From NCBI GenBank assembly GCA_964494645.1, contig CAZBSH010000018.1:1-42698 (forward strand): a stretch of 42,698 nt of DNA, read 5' to 3'. The position numbers and the translations under genes were made by a program. The DNA is from Christensenella sp964494645 (GTDB lineage: Bacteria; Bacillota; Clostridia; Christensenellales; Christensenellaceae). Below the pieces are notes generated by a model that was not told the origin of the DNA, ran no database searches, and saw nothing but the letters and a program-made list of their open reading frames with translations. Each line of letters starts with the position of its first letter. Within the stretch, counting starts at the first letter, position 1. Shown in pieces: positions 23,986 through 32,575 of the stretch.

Positions 23986-26424
23986 ATGGCGCAGGAGCTG
24001 TCAAAAGAGGATATTCGAGAAGAAATACTTGGAAAACTGAAGCGGCATTTTGGTAAGACGCTGGAGGAAGCGACAAAGGATCAAGTGTATAAATCGTGTG
24101 CGCTTTCCATCCGTGACAAAATCGTAGAAGAGTGGACGGACGCAAACAAGCAAGTGCTGAATCAAGGGCGAAAGCGTCTGTACTATTTGTCTGCCGAATT
24201 TTTAATGGGGCGCGCGCTGGTCAACAATATGGTGAATTTGCACCTGTTAAAAGAATACCGGGACGTGCTTTGCGATATGGGGTTGGAACTTGACGAGATC
24301 GAGGAGCAAGAGCGCGACGCAGGACTTGGGAACGGCGGGCTTGGACGGCTTGCCGCATGTTTTTTGGATTCACTCTCTACGCTTGACCTTCCCGTTACCG
24401 GATGCAGTATCCGGTATGAGTACGGTCTTTTTAAACAGCGTATCTTGGACGGAGAGCAGGTTGAGGTCGACGATAATTGGCTGGAGGCGGGAAATGTTTG
24501 GGAAATACCCCGTCCCGAGGAGCAGGTAGAAGTATGCTTTGGCGGAGAGATCGAGGAAGTATGGACGGAGTCAGGACTAAAGATACATTATAAAAACAGC
24601 AATAGCGTGCTGGCGATCCCGTACGATTACCCGGTGATTGGCTATCGGAGCAACATGCCCGCGACGCTCAGGCTGTGGAGCGCGAAAGCAAAGACAGGGC
24701 TTGATATGCATTACTTCAACAGGGGCGACTATGCAAAGGCAATGCAGGAGAGAGAGCTTGCGGAGGTTATTTCCAAAGTGCTTTACCCGGAGGATAATCA
24801 TGAGCAAGGCAGGCAGCTGCGCTTAAAGCAGTTTTATTTCTTTACATCCGCGACAATGCAGCATATCGTACGTCAGCACAAGCAAAATTATGGAGATCTG
24901 CATACACTTCCAAACTATTTTACGGTGCAGATCAACGACACACACCCGACGTTGGCGATCCCTGAATTGATGCGCATTTTGATGGACGAGGAGGGGCTTG
25001 GCTGGGACGAGGCGATAGATATTGTTTCGCGCGTGTTTCACTATACCAACCATACCGTTCTGGTTGAAGGGCTTGAGTGCTGGAACGAGGAGCTGTTTAA
25101 GTCACTGCTGCCACGTATTTACCAGATCATACAAATTTTGAATGAAAAGTTTTGCGATCGTCTGTGGCAGGTATACCCCGGTCAGTGGGATAAGATCGGA
25201 AGTATGGCAATCATCGCATACGGCGAGATACGTATGGCAAACTTGTGCATTGCGGTATGTGGTAAGGTGAACGGTGTTTCCATGTTGCATGGCGAAATTT
25301 TAAAAACGCGTACGTTCCGCGATTTTTATAAGGTGTTCCCGGATAAGTTTTTAGGTATCACCAACGGCGTGACACATCGCCGGTGGCTTGCAAAAGCAAA
25401 CCGGTCCTTAACGGAACTGCTCGTTGATCATATCGGAGACGGGTTTTTAAAGGATTACCGCGAGATGGATCGTATTGAGGATCTGCTTGCAAAACAATCG
25501 TTCCTTGATGATTTTATGTGTGTGAAAAAGCAGAACAAAGAACGGTTGGCGCAGCACCTCAAAAAAACGCAGTGCATCGAGATCGATCCGAATACAGTGT
25601 ATGATGTACATGCAAAGCGACTGCACGAATATAAGCGTCAATTGTTAAAAGCGCTGCATATTTTGCATCTTTACCATCTGAAAAAAACAAACCCGCAGAC
25701 ACATATCGAGCCGGCGACATTTTTGTTCGCGGCAAAGGCATCACCGGGGTATGCGCGGGCGAAGAATATCATTCGATTGATTTTGGCGGTGGCAGAGCTT
25801 GTGAACAACGACCCCGACACAAAGGATATCCTGCGTGTTGTGTTTATTGAGAACTACAGTGTTTCCGAGGCGGAGGTATTGGTTCCCGCAGCAGATATTA
25901 GTGAGCAGATATCGACGGCGGGGTTTGAAGCATCAGGTACAGGCAATATGAAGTTTATGATGAACGGGGCGGTAACGATCGGTACGATGGATGGCTCGAA
26001 CGTGGAAATATCTGAACAGGTGGGGCTTGATAATATCTTCATTTTTGGCGCGTCTGAACAGGATATTGAAAGGATGGAGCGGTATGGAACGTATAAGCCG
26101 GGCGAATATTATGAGCAAAATACGGATTTGCGGTACGCGCTCAACGCTATGATAGATGGTACGTTGCCCGTGGCGAGCGACAGGCAGTTTTCCGATCTTT
26201 ATCATTCGCTGCTGTTCGGCGATATGGATAGGGCGGATAAATATTATCTGTTGTATGATTTCGCGCCGTATGCGCAGGTGTATGAGAATATGATGGCGGC
26301 ATACCGTAATCAAGAAGAGTGGAAACATATGGCGGCAATGAATACTGCGAAATCAGGGCACTTTGCGGCGGATCGGACGATCCGTGACTATAACGAAAAA
26401 ATATGGCGATTGAAAGAAATGTGA
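23986..26424 (+). CDS. glgP: Glycogen phosphorylase
   Basis: An 812-aa GT35 enzyme releasing glucose-1-P from glycogen chains. It has the YYLSAEFLMGRAL block, the GLGNGGLGRLAACFLDS block, the substrate/PLP region VHAKRLHEYKRQLL, and the PLP-lysine signature EASGTGNMKFMMNGA followed by TIGTMDGSNVEI. The length matches the family. GGAGGAGCC precedes the ATG. Phosphorylase sharing an operon with the biosynthetic genes suggests that control is mostly at enzyme level. Confidence 0.96.
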   Translation: MAQELSKEDIREEILGKLKRHFGKTLEEATKDQVYKSCALSIRDKIVEEWTDANKQVLNQGRKRLYYLSAEFLMGRALVNNMVNLHLLKEYRDVLCDMGLELDEIEEQERDAGLGNGGLGRLAACFLDSLSTLDLPVTGCSIRYEYGLFKQRILDGEQVEVDDNWLEAGNVWEIPRPEEQVEVCFGGEIEEVWTESGLKIHYKNSNSVLAIPYDYPVIGYRSNMPATLRLWSAKAKTGLDMHYFNRGDYAKAMQERELAEVISKVLYPEDNHEQGRQLRLKQFYFFTSATMQHIVRQHKQNYGDLHTLPNYFTVQINDTHPTLAIPELMRILMDEEGLGWDEAIDIVSRVFHYTNHTVLVEGLECWNEELFKSLLPRIYQIIQILNEKFCDRLWQVYPGQWDKIGSMAIIAYGEIRMANLCIAVCGKVNGVSMLHGEILKTRTFRDFYKVFPDKFLGITNGVTHRRWLAKANRSLTELLVDHIGDGFLKDYREMDRIEDLLAKQSFLDDFMCVKKQNKERLAQHLKKTQCIEIDPNTVYDVHAKRLHEYKRQLLKALHILHLYHLKKTNPQTHIEPATFLFAAKASPGYARAKNIIRLILAVAELVNNDPDTKDILRVVFIENYSVSEAEVLVPAADISEQISTAGFEASGTGNMKFMMNGAVTIGTMDGSNVEISEQVGLDNIFIFGASEQDIERMERYGTYKPGEYYEQNTDLRYALNAMIDGTLPVASDRQFSDLYHSLLFGDMDRADKYYLLYDFAPYAQVYENMMAAYRNQEEWKHMAAMNTAKSGHFAADRTIRDYNEKIWRLKEM

Positions 26425-26428
26425 TAGG

Positions 26429-28435
26429 ATGAACATTGATTTTTCAAAACAAATGATGCATGATTCTGCCAAAGAAATGTTCCGGAGTCCGTGTGGCGCG
26501 TTGCCGTGCGGCGAAACAGTGCATATGCGCATTGTCTTTCGCGGAATCCGACCTGAAAATGTTTATTTGATGGTCGCTTGCGGACAGGAAACGCACACGG
26601 TGCAGATGAATCAACAGGATACAACGTGGAACGCGGAGTATACTGTTCCCAAAGAACCGATTGTTCTTTGGTATTGGTTTTGTATTAAGCTTGCGGATGG
26701 CGCTAAAATTTATTATGGCGCGCGGACAGGGCGTACATGCGGCGTAGGGACAACCTATTGGGATGTGCCTCCCGCGTATCAACTGACCGTATATGATGAG
26801 ACGTTCAGTACACCCCACTGGCTCAAATGTGCGAATATGTATCAGATCTTCCCTGACCGGTTTAAGAAAAGGGAAGATGGGACGTTTGCACGGGGCATTT
26901 CTTTTCATCGCAGTATGGGCAGGGACGTGTATGTGCATGAAAGCTGGGATGAACCGCTGATATATGAGGCATTGCCCGGAAAAGAATACTATCAGCCGTG
27001 CGATTATTACGGCGGAAATTTTGGGGGAATCACAGATTCGCTTGATTATCTGAGGGATATGGGAATTACAGCCCTATATTTGAACCCGATCGTAGAGGCG
27101 GCTTCCAACCATCGTTACAACACAGGCGATTATAAAAACGCAGATCCTATCCTTGGAACAAACGCAGACTTTGCGGAGTTGGTAAAACAGGCTCGCCAGC
27201 GTGGGATACGCTTGATATTGGACGGTGTATATTCGCACACCGGCGACGATAGCTTGTACTTTAATAAATATGGTCACTACGATTCGGTAGGCGCTTATCA
27301 AAGTCAGGATTCCCCTTATTATCATTGGTTTCAATTTGACGAGTATCCGGAGAAATATAAAAGCTGGTGGGGCTTTAAAACGCTTCCGGAAGTGCAGGAA
27401 ACGCAGGAAGACTGGGTGAGGGATATCATCGAGGGTGACGACAGCGCGATGCAAACATGGCTTGACAGGGGTGCGAAAGGGTATCGCCTTGACGTGGCGG
27501 ACGAGCTGCCCGACGGCACGATCGAGCGCATGAGGAGTAAGATCAAGCATCTCAGCCAGGATAATGCGCTGATCGGTGAGGTGTGGGAGGACGCGACCAC
27601 CAAGCAAAGCTATGGGGTAAACAGGCGCTATGCTCTTGGACGAGGGCTTGACAGTGTGATGAATTATCCGTTGAAAAATGCGATCACTGATTTCCTGTTG
27701 GGGGATACAAACGCGGAGGGATTCAAACAGTTTATGGTCTCTCAGCACGAAAATTATCCCAAGGAAATGTATTATGCGCTGATGAATCTGCTATCCAGTC
27801 ACGACGCGGCGCGTGTACGCACAGTGCTTGGTACGCGCATTGACCCGCAGTCCTTGACGCGTGAACAGCAGGCGCATTTTGTTGTCAGTGATGAGCAGGA
27901 CAAGCAGGGTGCGCGGCTGCAAAAGTTGGCGGCGGCGATCCAATTTACATTGCCGGGAACGCCGTGTGTTTACTACGGCGACGAGACAGGCATGCACGGT
28001 CTGCTTGATCCGTTCAACAGGGAACCTTTCCATGAGCGGGATAAGGAAATGCAGGAGTACTATAAAACGCTTTCTAACCTGCGTGCAAAAACGGACGCGC
28101 TTAAGACGGGGCATTGTGTTTTCTACAGGCAGGGAGAGGACGTGCTTGGGATTTTGCGTTTTTGTATAAATGGTGAGGATGCGTTCGCCAATATGGCGAG
28201 AGATGGGATGTTCCTAAGCGCGGTGAACCGTTCCTTAGAGCCACATACGCTTGTTGTGGATTTGTTTGCGGACGAACAATTGATGAACGGGGAGATGCAT
28301 GAAACATTTGAGCAACTTGCGTTTACAAGTGCGCAGGATTTGCTTGACGGGGAAGAATACGAAATCAGCGCGGGGCTTGTTAGCGTTACGCTGCCGCCCC
28401 GGAGCGTAAAAATTTTGGAGATCAACTGGATATGA
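26429..28435 (+). CDS. GH13 alpha-amylase family enzyme (neopullulanase/cyclomaltodextrinase-like)
   Basis: 668 aa, no signal peptide, so cytosolic. An N-terminal beta domain of about 130 residues resembles the N-domain of maltogenic amylases and neopullulanases. The barrel starts at MYQIFPDRF, and conserved region I reads DGVYSHTG rather than the usual form with NH. Region II is GYRLDVADEL (nucleophile Asp), region III LIGEVWEDA (acid/base Glu) and region IV LLSSHDAARV. The catalytic triad is complete. It probably hydrolyses maltodextrins or branch-containing oligosaccharides from glycogen. It lies 4 bp after glgP and overlaps the next gene by 4 bp. Confidence 0.88.
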   Translation: MNIDFSKQMMHDSAKEMFRSPCGALPCGETVHMRIVFRGIRPENVYLMVACGQETHTVQMNQQDTTWNAEYTVPKEPIVLWYWFCIKLADGAKIYYGARTGRTCGVGTTYWDVPPAYQLTVYDETFSTPHWLKCANMYQIFPDRFKKREDGTFARGISFHRSMGRDVYVHESWDEPLIYEALPGKEYYQPCDYYGGNFGGITDSLDYLRDMGITALYLNPIVEAASNHRYNTGDYKNADPILGTNADFAELVKQARQRGIRLILDGVYSHTGDDSLYFNKYGHYDSVGAYQSQDSPYYHWFQFDEYPEKYKSWWGFKTLPEVQETQEDWVRDIIEGDDSAMQTWLDRGAKGYRLDVADELPDGTIERMRSKIKHLSQDNALIGEVWEDATTKQSYGVNRRYALGRGLDSVMNYPLKNAITDFLLGDTNAEGFKQFMVSQHENYPKEMYYALMNLLSSHDAARVRTVLGTRIDPQSLTREQQAHFVVSDEQDKQGARLQKLAAAIQFTLPGTPCVYYGDETGMHGLLDPFNREPFHERDKEMQEYYKTLSNLRAKTDALKTGHCVFYRQGEDVLGILRFCINGEDAFANMARDGMFLSAVNRSLEPHTLVVDLFADEQLMNGEMHETFEQLAFTSAQDLLDGEEYEISAGLVSVTLPPRSVKILEINWI

Positions 28436-29085
28436 AATACAAAACAGTACTGTTCGATTTTGATGGTACGCTTGTGGATTCCAGCCGCGGTATTTTGCAT
28501 TGCGCGCAGAATACTTTGGCGGATATGGGGCAGAGCGTTCCGGGCAGGGAGATGATGAAGAAGTTTATCGGTCCTCCTCTTAAGCTTTCGTTTGTGAATG
28601 CTTGCGGGATGAGCGACGAAATGGCGACAGAGGCAGTGCGCATTTACAGGGAAAAATATGCGGCGGCAGGCATGTTTGAGGTGGATGTGTATCCGGGTAT
28701 GCGTGAATTGCTGGACCGGTTAAGCGATGCGGGAGTTGTATGTGCCGTTGCGTCCGTCAAGCGGGAGGAAATCGTGCGTTCGACGTTGACGCACCTTGGC
28801 TTGGCAAACAAATTTTCGGCGATCTGCGGTGCGTCGGGCGACATCAATATCACGACAAAAGGACATATCGTGAACGAGGCGGTGGTCCGTACGGATTCTA
28901 AAAAAGAAGAGTGTATTTTAGTGGGAGACAGCGATTATGACGCGATAGGCGCACAAGAAGCAGGCATAGATTTTTGCGCTGTTTTATGGGGGTTTGGATT
29001 TGAGACAATGAACGATCTTGCGGGATTTACATGCCGTTATATCGCGCGGGATATCAAAACGTTGGAGGCATTTCTTTTACCGTAA
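28432..29085 (+). CDS. HAD-family phosphatase (phosphoglycolate phosphatase-like)
   Basis: A 217-aa HAD hydrolase with motif I LFDFDGTLVDSSRGI, a small alpha-helical cap, motif II/III residues around VCAVASVKREEIV, and motif IV ILVGDSDYDAIGAQEAGI. All catalytic Asp residues are present. It resembles Gph/PgmB-like enzymes. Since it closes the glycogen operon and overlaps the amylase gene (ATGA), a sugar phosphate substrate is plausible. Beta-phosphoglucomutase is less likely without a maltose phosphorylase nearby. Confidence 0.85.
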   Translation: MKYKTVLFDFDGTLVDSSRGILHCAQNTLADMGQSVPGREMMKKFIGPPLKLSFVNACGMSDEMATEAVRIYREKYAAAGMFEVDVYPGMRELLDRLSDAGVVCAVASVKREEIVRSTLTHLGLANKFSAICGASGDINITTKGHIVNEAVVRTDSKKEECILVGDSDYDAIGAQEAGIDFCAVLWGFGFETMNDLAGFTCRYIARDIKTLEAFLLP

Positions 29086-29090
29086 GAGAA

Positions 29091-29110
29091 GCTTAAGGGC
29101 TTCTTTTGGC
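29091..29110 (+). terminator. First terminator after the glycogen operon
   Basis: A short GAAGC/GCTTC hairpin with a 6-nt loop followed by TTTT. Weak, but backed by a second hairpin just downstream. Confidence 0.5.
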
Positions 29111-29115
29111 AACAT

Positions 29116-29167
29116 AACACGCGCGCTGTGCAGCTTACCCAAAGCACGTTGGCGCGTGTTTTTTATT
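29116..29167 (+). terminator. Second terminator after the glycogen operon
   Basis: AACACGCGC (29116-29124) pairs with GCGCGTGTT (29152-29160), with an inner GTGC/GCAC, followed by TTTTATTT. It overlaps the promoter of the LytTR gene. Confidence 0.65.
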
Positions 29168-29177
29168 TGCCTATACT
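29149..29177 (+). promoter_or_regulatory. Promoter of the LytTR/DUF3021 pair
   Basis: TTGGCG (29149-29154) and TATACT (29172-29177) have a 17-bp spacer. The predicted start is near 29184 and the leader is short. Confidence 0.55.
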
Positions 29178-29220
29178 GAGAATGGATAAGGTATCACAGA
29201 CCGGCAGAAAGGAAAAACAG

Positions 29221-29664
29221 ATGAAGGTGATTTTGGACGTTGATCCTAAATATGAGCAGGAAGAGGTTGTTATTCGGTGCGCGCAGATGAACGACGAGAT
29301 TTTAAAAATCGTATCATTTGCAAACAGTGTGCAAAAGAAAGTAATCGGAAGTATTGAAAAGCAGACGTTTGTGTTTGATCCGGAGGATGTGTATTATTTT
29401 GAAAGTGTGGATGACCGCGTGTTTCTTTACACAAAAGATAAGGTGTTTGATTGCGCGTTACGCTTGTATGAGATCGAAGAACGTTTTGTGAATACAAGCT
29501 TCTTGCGCGCAAACAAATCAACGATCATCAATCTGGCAAAGGTACGTGTGTTAAATCCTATTCTCAACGGAAAGATCGAAGTGGAACTTGAAAACGGGGA
29601 GAAGCAAATTATTTCTCGGCAATATGCGCCGGCATTGCGCAAAAAACTGGGGATCGAGAGGTGA
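29221..29664 (+). CDS. LytTR-domain DNA-binding regulator
   Basis: 147 aa. It is a LytTR-type DNA-binding protein without a receiver domain. The C-terminal two-thirds carry the beta-rich LytTR pattern: EDVYYFESVDDRVFLYTKDKV, the RLYEIEERF helix, and FLRANKSTIINLAKVRVLNP. GGAAAAACAG-type SD sequence lies before the ATG; a longer TTG-type start would lie in the terminator. It is paired with a DUF3021 membrane protein, the layout of LytTR regulatory systems such as HdrRM and BrsRM of Streptococcus mutans, in which the membrane partner inhibits the regulator. Its targets are unknown. Confidence 0.9.
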   Translation: MKVILDVDPKYEQEEVVIRCAQMNDEILKIVSFANSVQKKVIGSIEKQTFVFDPEDVYYFESVDDRVFLYTKDKVFDCALRLYEIEERFVNTSFLRANKSTIINLAKVRVLNPILNGKIEVELENGEKQIISRQYAPALRKKLGIER

Positions 29665-29669
29665 ATGAA

Positions 29670-30107
29670 ATGGAAAAAATGAAGGGAAAACAAATCGCAG
29701 GGATGTTTTTTACCGTATTTGCGGCTGCGTTTTTTGCGTCGCTGGCTTTGGCGGTAGGCTTTACGATTGCGCTTGGGTATGATGCGCTGCTGTTAAAGGA
29801 GCTTGGAAAATGCTTTGTTTTTGGCGGAGTCATAGCGTTTTTGCAATTGGTCTGGATCGGTTCGGATGTAAACAATAAGACTTATATGATCCGCACGGTC
29901 ATACACTTTGTATTGCTCCTGACGAGCTGTACGCTGCTGATGATGTGGTTTGGATGGCTGCCGCCGAGCGCTTATCTGGTGTCGTATTACTTTCTGTTTA
30001 TCGTGATCTACATCGTGATATGGCTGGTGTTTTTGCGCATCAATAAAAAGAAGTGGAAGGAAATGAACGAAAAACTGGATGCCTACAAGAAGGCAAACAA
30101 GGAGTAA
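29670..30107 (+). CDS. DUF3021 membrane protein, likely partner/inhibitor of the LytTR regulator
   Basis: 145 aa with four hydrophobic helices (about residues 10-32, 42-62, 70-92, 98-120) and a charged C-terminal tail rich in Lys. This is the DUF3021 layout. A GTG at 29661 overlaps the LytTR stop. GAGAGGTGA places the ATG at 29670 at good spacing, so that start is preferred. In the characterised LytTR systems the partner membrane protein antagonises the regulator. That it does so here is inference from gene pairing. Confidence 0.85.
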   Translation: MEKMKGKQIAGMFFTVFAAAFFASLALAVGFTIALGYDALLLKELGKCFVFGGVIAFLQLVWIGSDVNNKTYMIRTVIHFVLLLTSCTLLMMWFGWLPPSAYLVSYYFLFIVIYIVIWLVFLRINKKKWKEMNEKLDAYKKANKE

Positions 30108-30120
30108 CATACGAAAGGGA

Positions 30121-30145
30121 AAAGGGAGCATAAGCTCCCTTTTTT
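30121..30145 (+). terminator. Terminator after the LytTR/DUF3021 pair
   Basis: AAAGGGAGC (30121-30129) pairs with GCTCCCTTT (30134-30142) over an ATAA loop, and the T-run extends to 30145. Confidence 0.9.
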
Positions 30146-30208
30146 GATGTGTGTATGCATGGCGGAGGAGCATCGGCAGACGGCATTTGTGAATAATTAA
30201 TACAACGG

Positions 30209-30237
30209 TTGAAAACAAAGATGAAAAAAACTATAAT
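30209..30237 (+). promoter_or_regulatory. Promoter of the cyclase-DUF1461-tsaD-...-sigH operon
   Basis: TTGAAA (30209-30214) and TATAAT (30232-30237) have a 17-bp spacer. Transcription should begin near 30244, 44 nt before the predicted ATT start codon. A short CTATA/TATAG inverted repeat lies at 30245-30261. Confidence 0.75.
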
Positions 30238-30287
30238 GATAATACTATATATTCGGTATAGACTCTTGAAGTACGAGGTGTAGAAAA

Positions 30288-30842
30288 ATTAAAATTATAG
30301 ATATTACCCAGGAATTGGGGAAAGACACAAAAATATATGAGGGCGACCCGCATATCCGCATGGAAAAGTTCTTTACTGTGGATAATTATGGGTATGCTGT
30401 TTCAAAAATGAGCATGGGCTCGCACAGCGGCACGCATATTGATGCGCCCGCGCACGTGATCAGCGGGGGGAAGACAGTACGCGACATCCCACTCAGTGAT
30501 CTTGTAGGCGAGTGTATTGTGGTGGAAAAATCAGAGATCAAGATTCCGAAAGGCACAAAACGCCTGATCATAAAGGGGTCGGAGGAAGTCGAGGCACGCA
30601 TTTCGGAACGTCATGCGCGTATTCTTGTGGATGCGGGCATCCGTATTATTGGAACGGATGCGCTTTCTATCGGTAACGACGAGGTACACAAAATACTTTT
30701 GGCGGAGGGAATATGCATCCTCGAGTCGCTGAAGCTAAACCGGGTAGTGCCGGGAAATTATTTTTTGTGCGCGCTTCCCCTAAAGGTCGATACAGATGGG
30801 TCACCCATTCGTGCGTGCTTGATTGACGGAATAGGAGAATAA
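30288..30842 (+). CDS. Cyclase-family metal-dependent hydrolase (kynurenine formamidase-like), probable ATT start
   Basis: 184 aa. The metal-binding signature HSGTHIDAPAH is present near residues 49-59. It belongs to the cyclase family (PF04199), which includes bacterial arylformamidases. The substrate is unknown. The family's N-terminus (K-I-I-D-I-T) is encoded from ATT at 30288; no ATG, GTG or TTG lies in frame between the upstream stop at 30267 and TTG at 30315. GAGGTG at 30275-30280 sits 7 nt before the ATT. A start at 30315 would lose the first beta-strand. The next gene begins 4 nt after the stop. Confidence 0.8.
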   Translation: MKIIDITQELGKDTKIYEGDPHIRMEKFFTVDNYGYAVSKMSMGSHSGTHIDAPAHVISGGKTVRDIPLSDLVGECIVVEKSEIKIPKGTKRLIIKGSEEVEARISERHARILVDAGIRIIGTDALSIGNDEVHKILLAEGICILESLKLNRVVPGNYFLCALPLKVDTDGSPIRACLIDGIGE

Positions 30843-30846
30843 ACGG

Positions 30847-31560
30847 ATGGGGGAATCGAAAAGGAGCGTATTCACAGGTATCTTTGCCGTTTTGGCGACG
30901 ATTTTGATCGTCTTTTCGGTAGTGGTTGCATGTGTCCAAGCGTTTGCTTTCGATCCTTCCTTTTACAAACAGCAGTACGCGAGCTTAGGCACGGCGGAAA
31001 AGTTGGATAGCGGCGGTGCAGCAAATTTAGACCGCGCGACAGAGGTGCTTCTTGGCTATTTACAAGGCAGGGAAGAAAACCTTGATCTCGTGATGGGAAC
31101 GGACGATGGGGAGCATGAATATTACAGTGAGCGCGAAAAGGCGCATATGATAGATGTAAAAGCGCTCTATCAGAACGCGCTTGCGTTTATGGTTGCCGGT
31201 TTTTGTGTGGGCGGCGCGTTGCTTTTGTACTGCATGCTGCATAAAAAGCGTGCCTATTTGCGGCAAACACTGCGCGTGTATTTTTGGACAACGGTAGGGA
31301 TACTTGCCTTTTTTGTGTGTATCGGTATTTGGGCGGCGGTTGATTTTAATCATTTCTGGATCAGCTTTCATCATGTGTTTTTTACCAATGATCTTTGGAT
31401 ACTGGATCCGCGCACATCGCGTATGATCATTATGTTTGAGGAGCAATTGTTTGCGGATTTGGTTGCGCGTATCTTAGTGGCGTTTTTGACAGTTGTTGTG
31501 GGCGCGGCTGCAGCTGCGGGAGTTATCAACAAAAGGATGGCGAAGAATGGGCGATATTAG
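30847..31560 (+). CDS. TIGR01906/DUF1461 family integral membrane protein
   Basis: 237 aa. An N-terminal helix (residues 10-32), an extracytoplasmic segment of about 85 residues, then three more helices: about 115-135, 145-165 and 205-228. The extracytoplasmic part contains the YLQGREENLD and YYSEREKAHMIDVK segments typical of this family. The function is unknown. The gene begins 4 nt after the cyclase gene and overlaps tsaD by 14 bp. Confidence 0.82.
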   Translation: MGESKRSVFTGIFAVLATILIVFSVVVACVQAFAFDPSFYKQQYASLGTAEKLDSGGAANLDRATEVLLGYLQGREENLDLVMGTDDGEHEYYSEREKAHMIDVKALYQNALAFMVAGFCVGGALLLYCMLHKKRAYLRQTLRVYFWTTVGILAFFVCIGIWAAVDFNHFWISFHHVFFTNDLWILDPRTSRMIIMFEEQLFADLVARILVAFLTVVVGAAAAAGVINKRMAKNGRY

Positions 31561-32554
31561 GATACTGGCAATTGAGACCTCTTGTGATGAAACGGCAGCC
31601 GCAGTTGTGAAAAACGGCAGAGAAGTTGTATCGGAGTCCTTGTACACGCAAATTGATATCCATAAAGTATATGGTGGGGTTGTTCCGGAAATCGCTTCGC
31701 GCAATCACGTGGTAAAGCTGCCGCAGGTCATACAGGCAGCGATTGACGGTGCGGGCGGTATGGAAAAGATTGACGCGATCGCTGTGACAAACGGACCGGG
31801 ACTGGTGGGTGCGCTGTTGGCCGGTGTGTCGTATGCCAAAGGACTTGCGTATGCGACCCAAAAGCCCCTCATACCTGTGCATCATATCGCGGGTCATATT
31901 TGTGCAAATTATATATCTCATCCGGAGCTTAGAGCACCGTTTTTGTGCCTTGTCGTATCGGGAGGACACACACAGATCGTTTGGGCGCAAGACGAGACGA
32001 CATATGAAACGCTGGGACGTACGCGCGATGATGCAGCGGGAGAGGCGATTGATAAGGTCGCGCGTGTTTTGGGTTTGCCTTACCCGGGAGGTCCGAATTT
32101 GCAGGAGCTCGCGAAACAGGGAGACGAAAATAAGTATCGTTTTCCGCATAGCTTTAGTGGGCAAGATCATCTGGATTTTTCATTTAGCGGGGTAAAGACT
32201 GCGGTTATCAATTTGCTTCATGGGTTTGAACAAAAAGGTGAGGAATATGATAAGGCGGACATTGCTGCGTCATTTTTGAAAAACGTTGCGGACACGCTGG
32301 TGAAAAATACATTTGAGGCTGCACGGCGCATGGATGCCAAAATACTCGCCGTGGCGGGCGGCGTATCGGCAAACGAGCAGGTTCGCGCGGCGTTCGAAAA
32401 GAAGGCAGCCGAGACGGGAATCGCTTTATATTTTCCTGAACTTAAGTATTGTACGGACAATGCGGCGATGATTGCGTCGTGCGCATATTTTGAATATGAG
32501 AAGGGCAAGCGTGCGGGTCTGAATCTAAACGCGCAGCCTGTCATGGAATTATAG
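31547..32554 (+). CDS. tsaD: tRNA N6-threonylcarbamoyltransferase TsaD
   Basis: 335 aa. The catalytic subunit of the t6A complex. It starts ILAIETSCDETAAAV. Metal-binding His residues occur in IPVHHIAGHICANY, with LVVSGGHTQIV, the GEAIDKVARVLGLPYPGG segment and the late metal Asp in the YCTDNAAMIA motif. The ATG at 31547 matches the family N-terminus; an upstream GTG-type extension is rejected. It works with TsaE and TsaB, encoded 27 kb away. Confidence 0.96.
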   Translation: MGDIRILAIETSCDETAAAVVKNGREVVSESLYTQIDIHKVYGGVVPEIASRNHVVKLPQVIQAAIDGAGGMEKIDAIAVTNGPGLVGALLAGVSYAKGLAYATQKPLIPVHHIAGHICANYISHPELRAPFLCLVVSGGHTQIVWAQDETTYETLGRTRDDAAGEAIDKVARVLGLPYPGGPNLQELAKQGDENKYRFPHSFSGQDHLDFSFSGVKTAVINLLHGFEQKGEEYDKADIAASFLKNVADTLVKNTFEAARRMDAKILAVAGGVSANEQVRAAFEKKAAETGIALYFPELKYCTDNAAMIASCAYFEYEKGKRAGLNLNAQPVMEL

Positions 32555-32575
32555 ACAAGTGAAAGAGAGGTGCTC

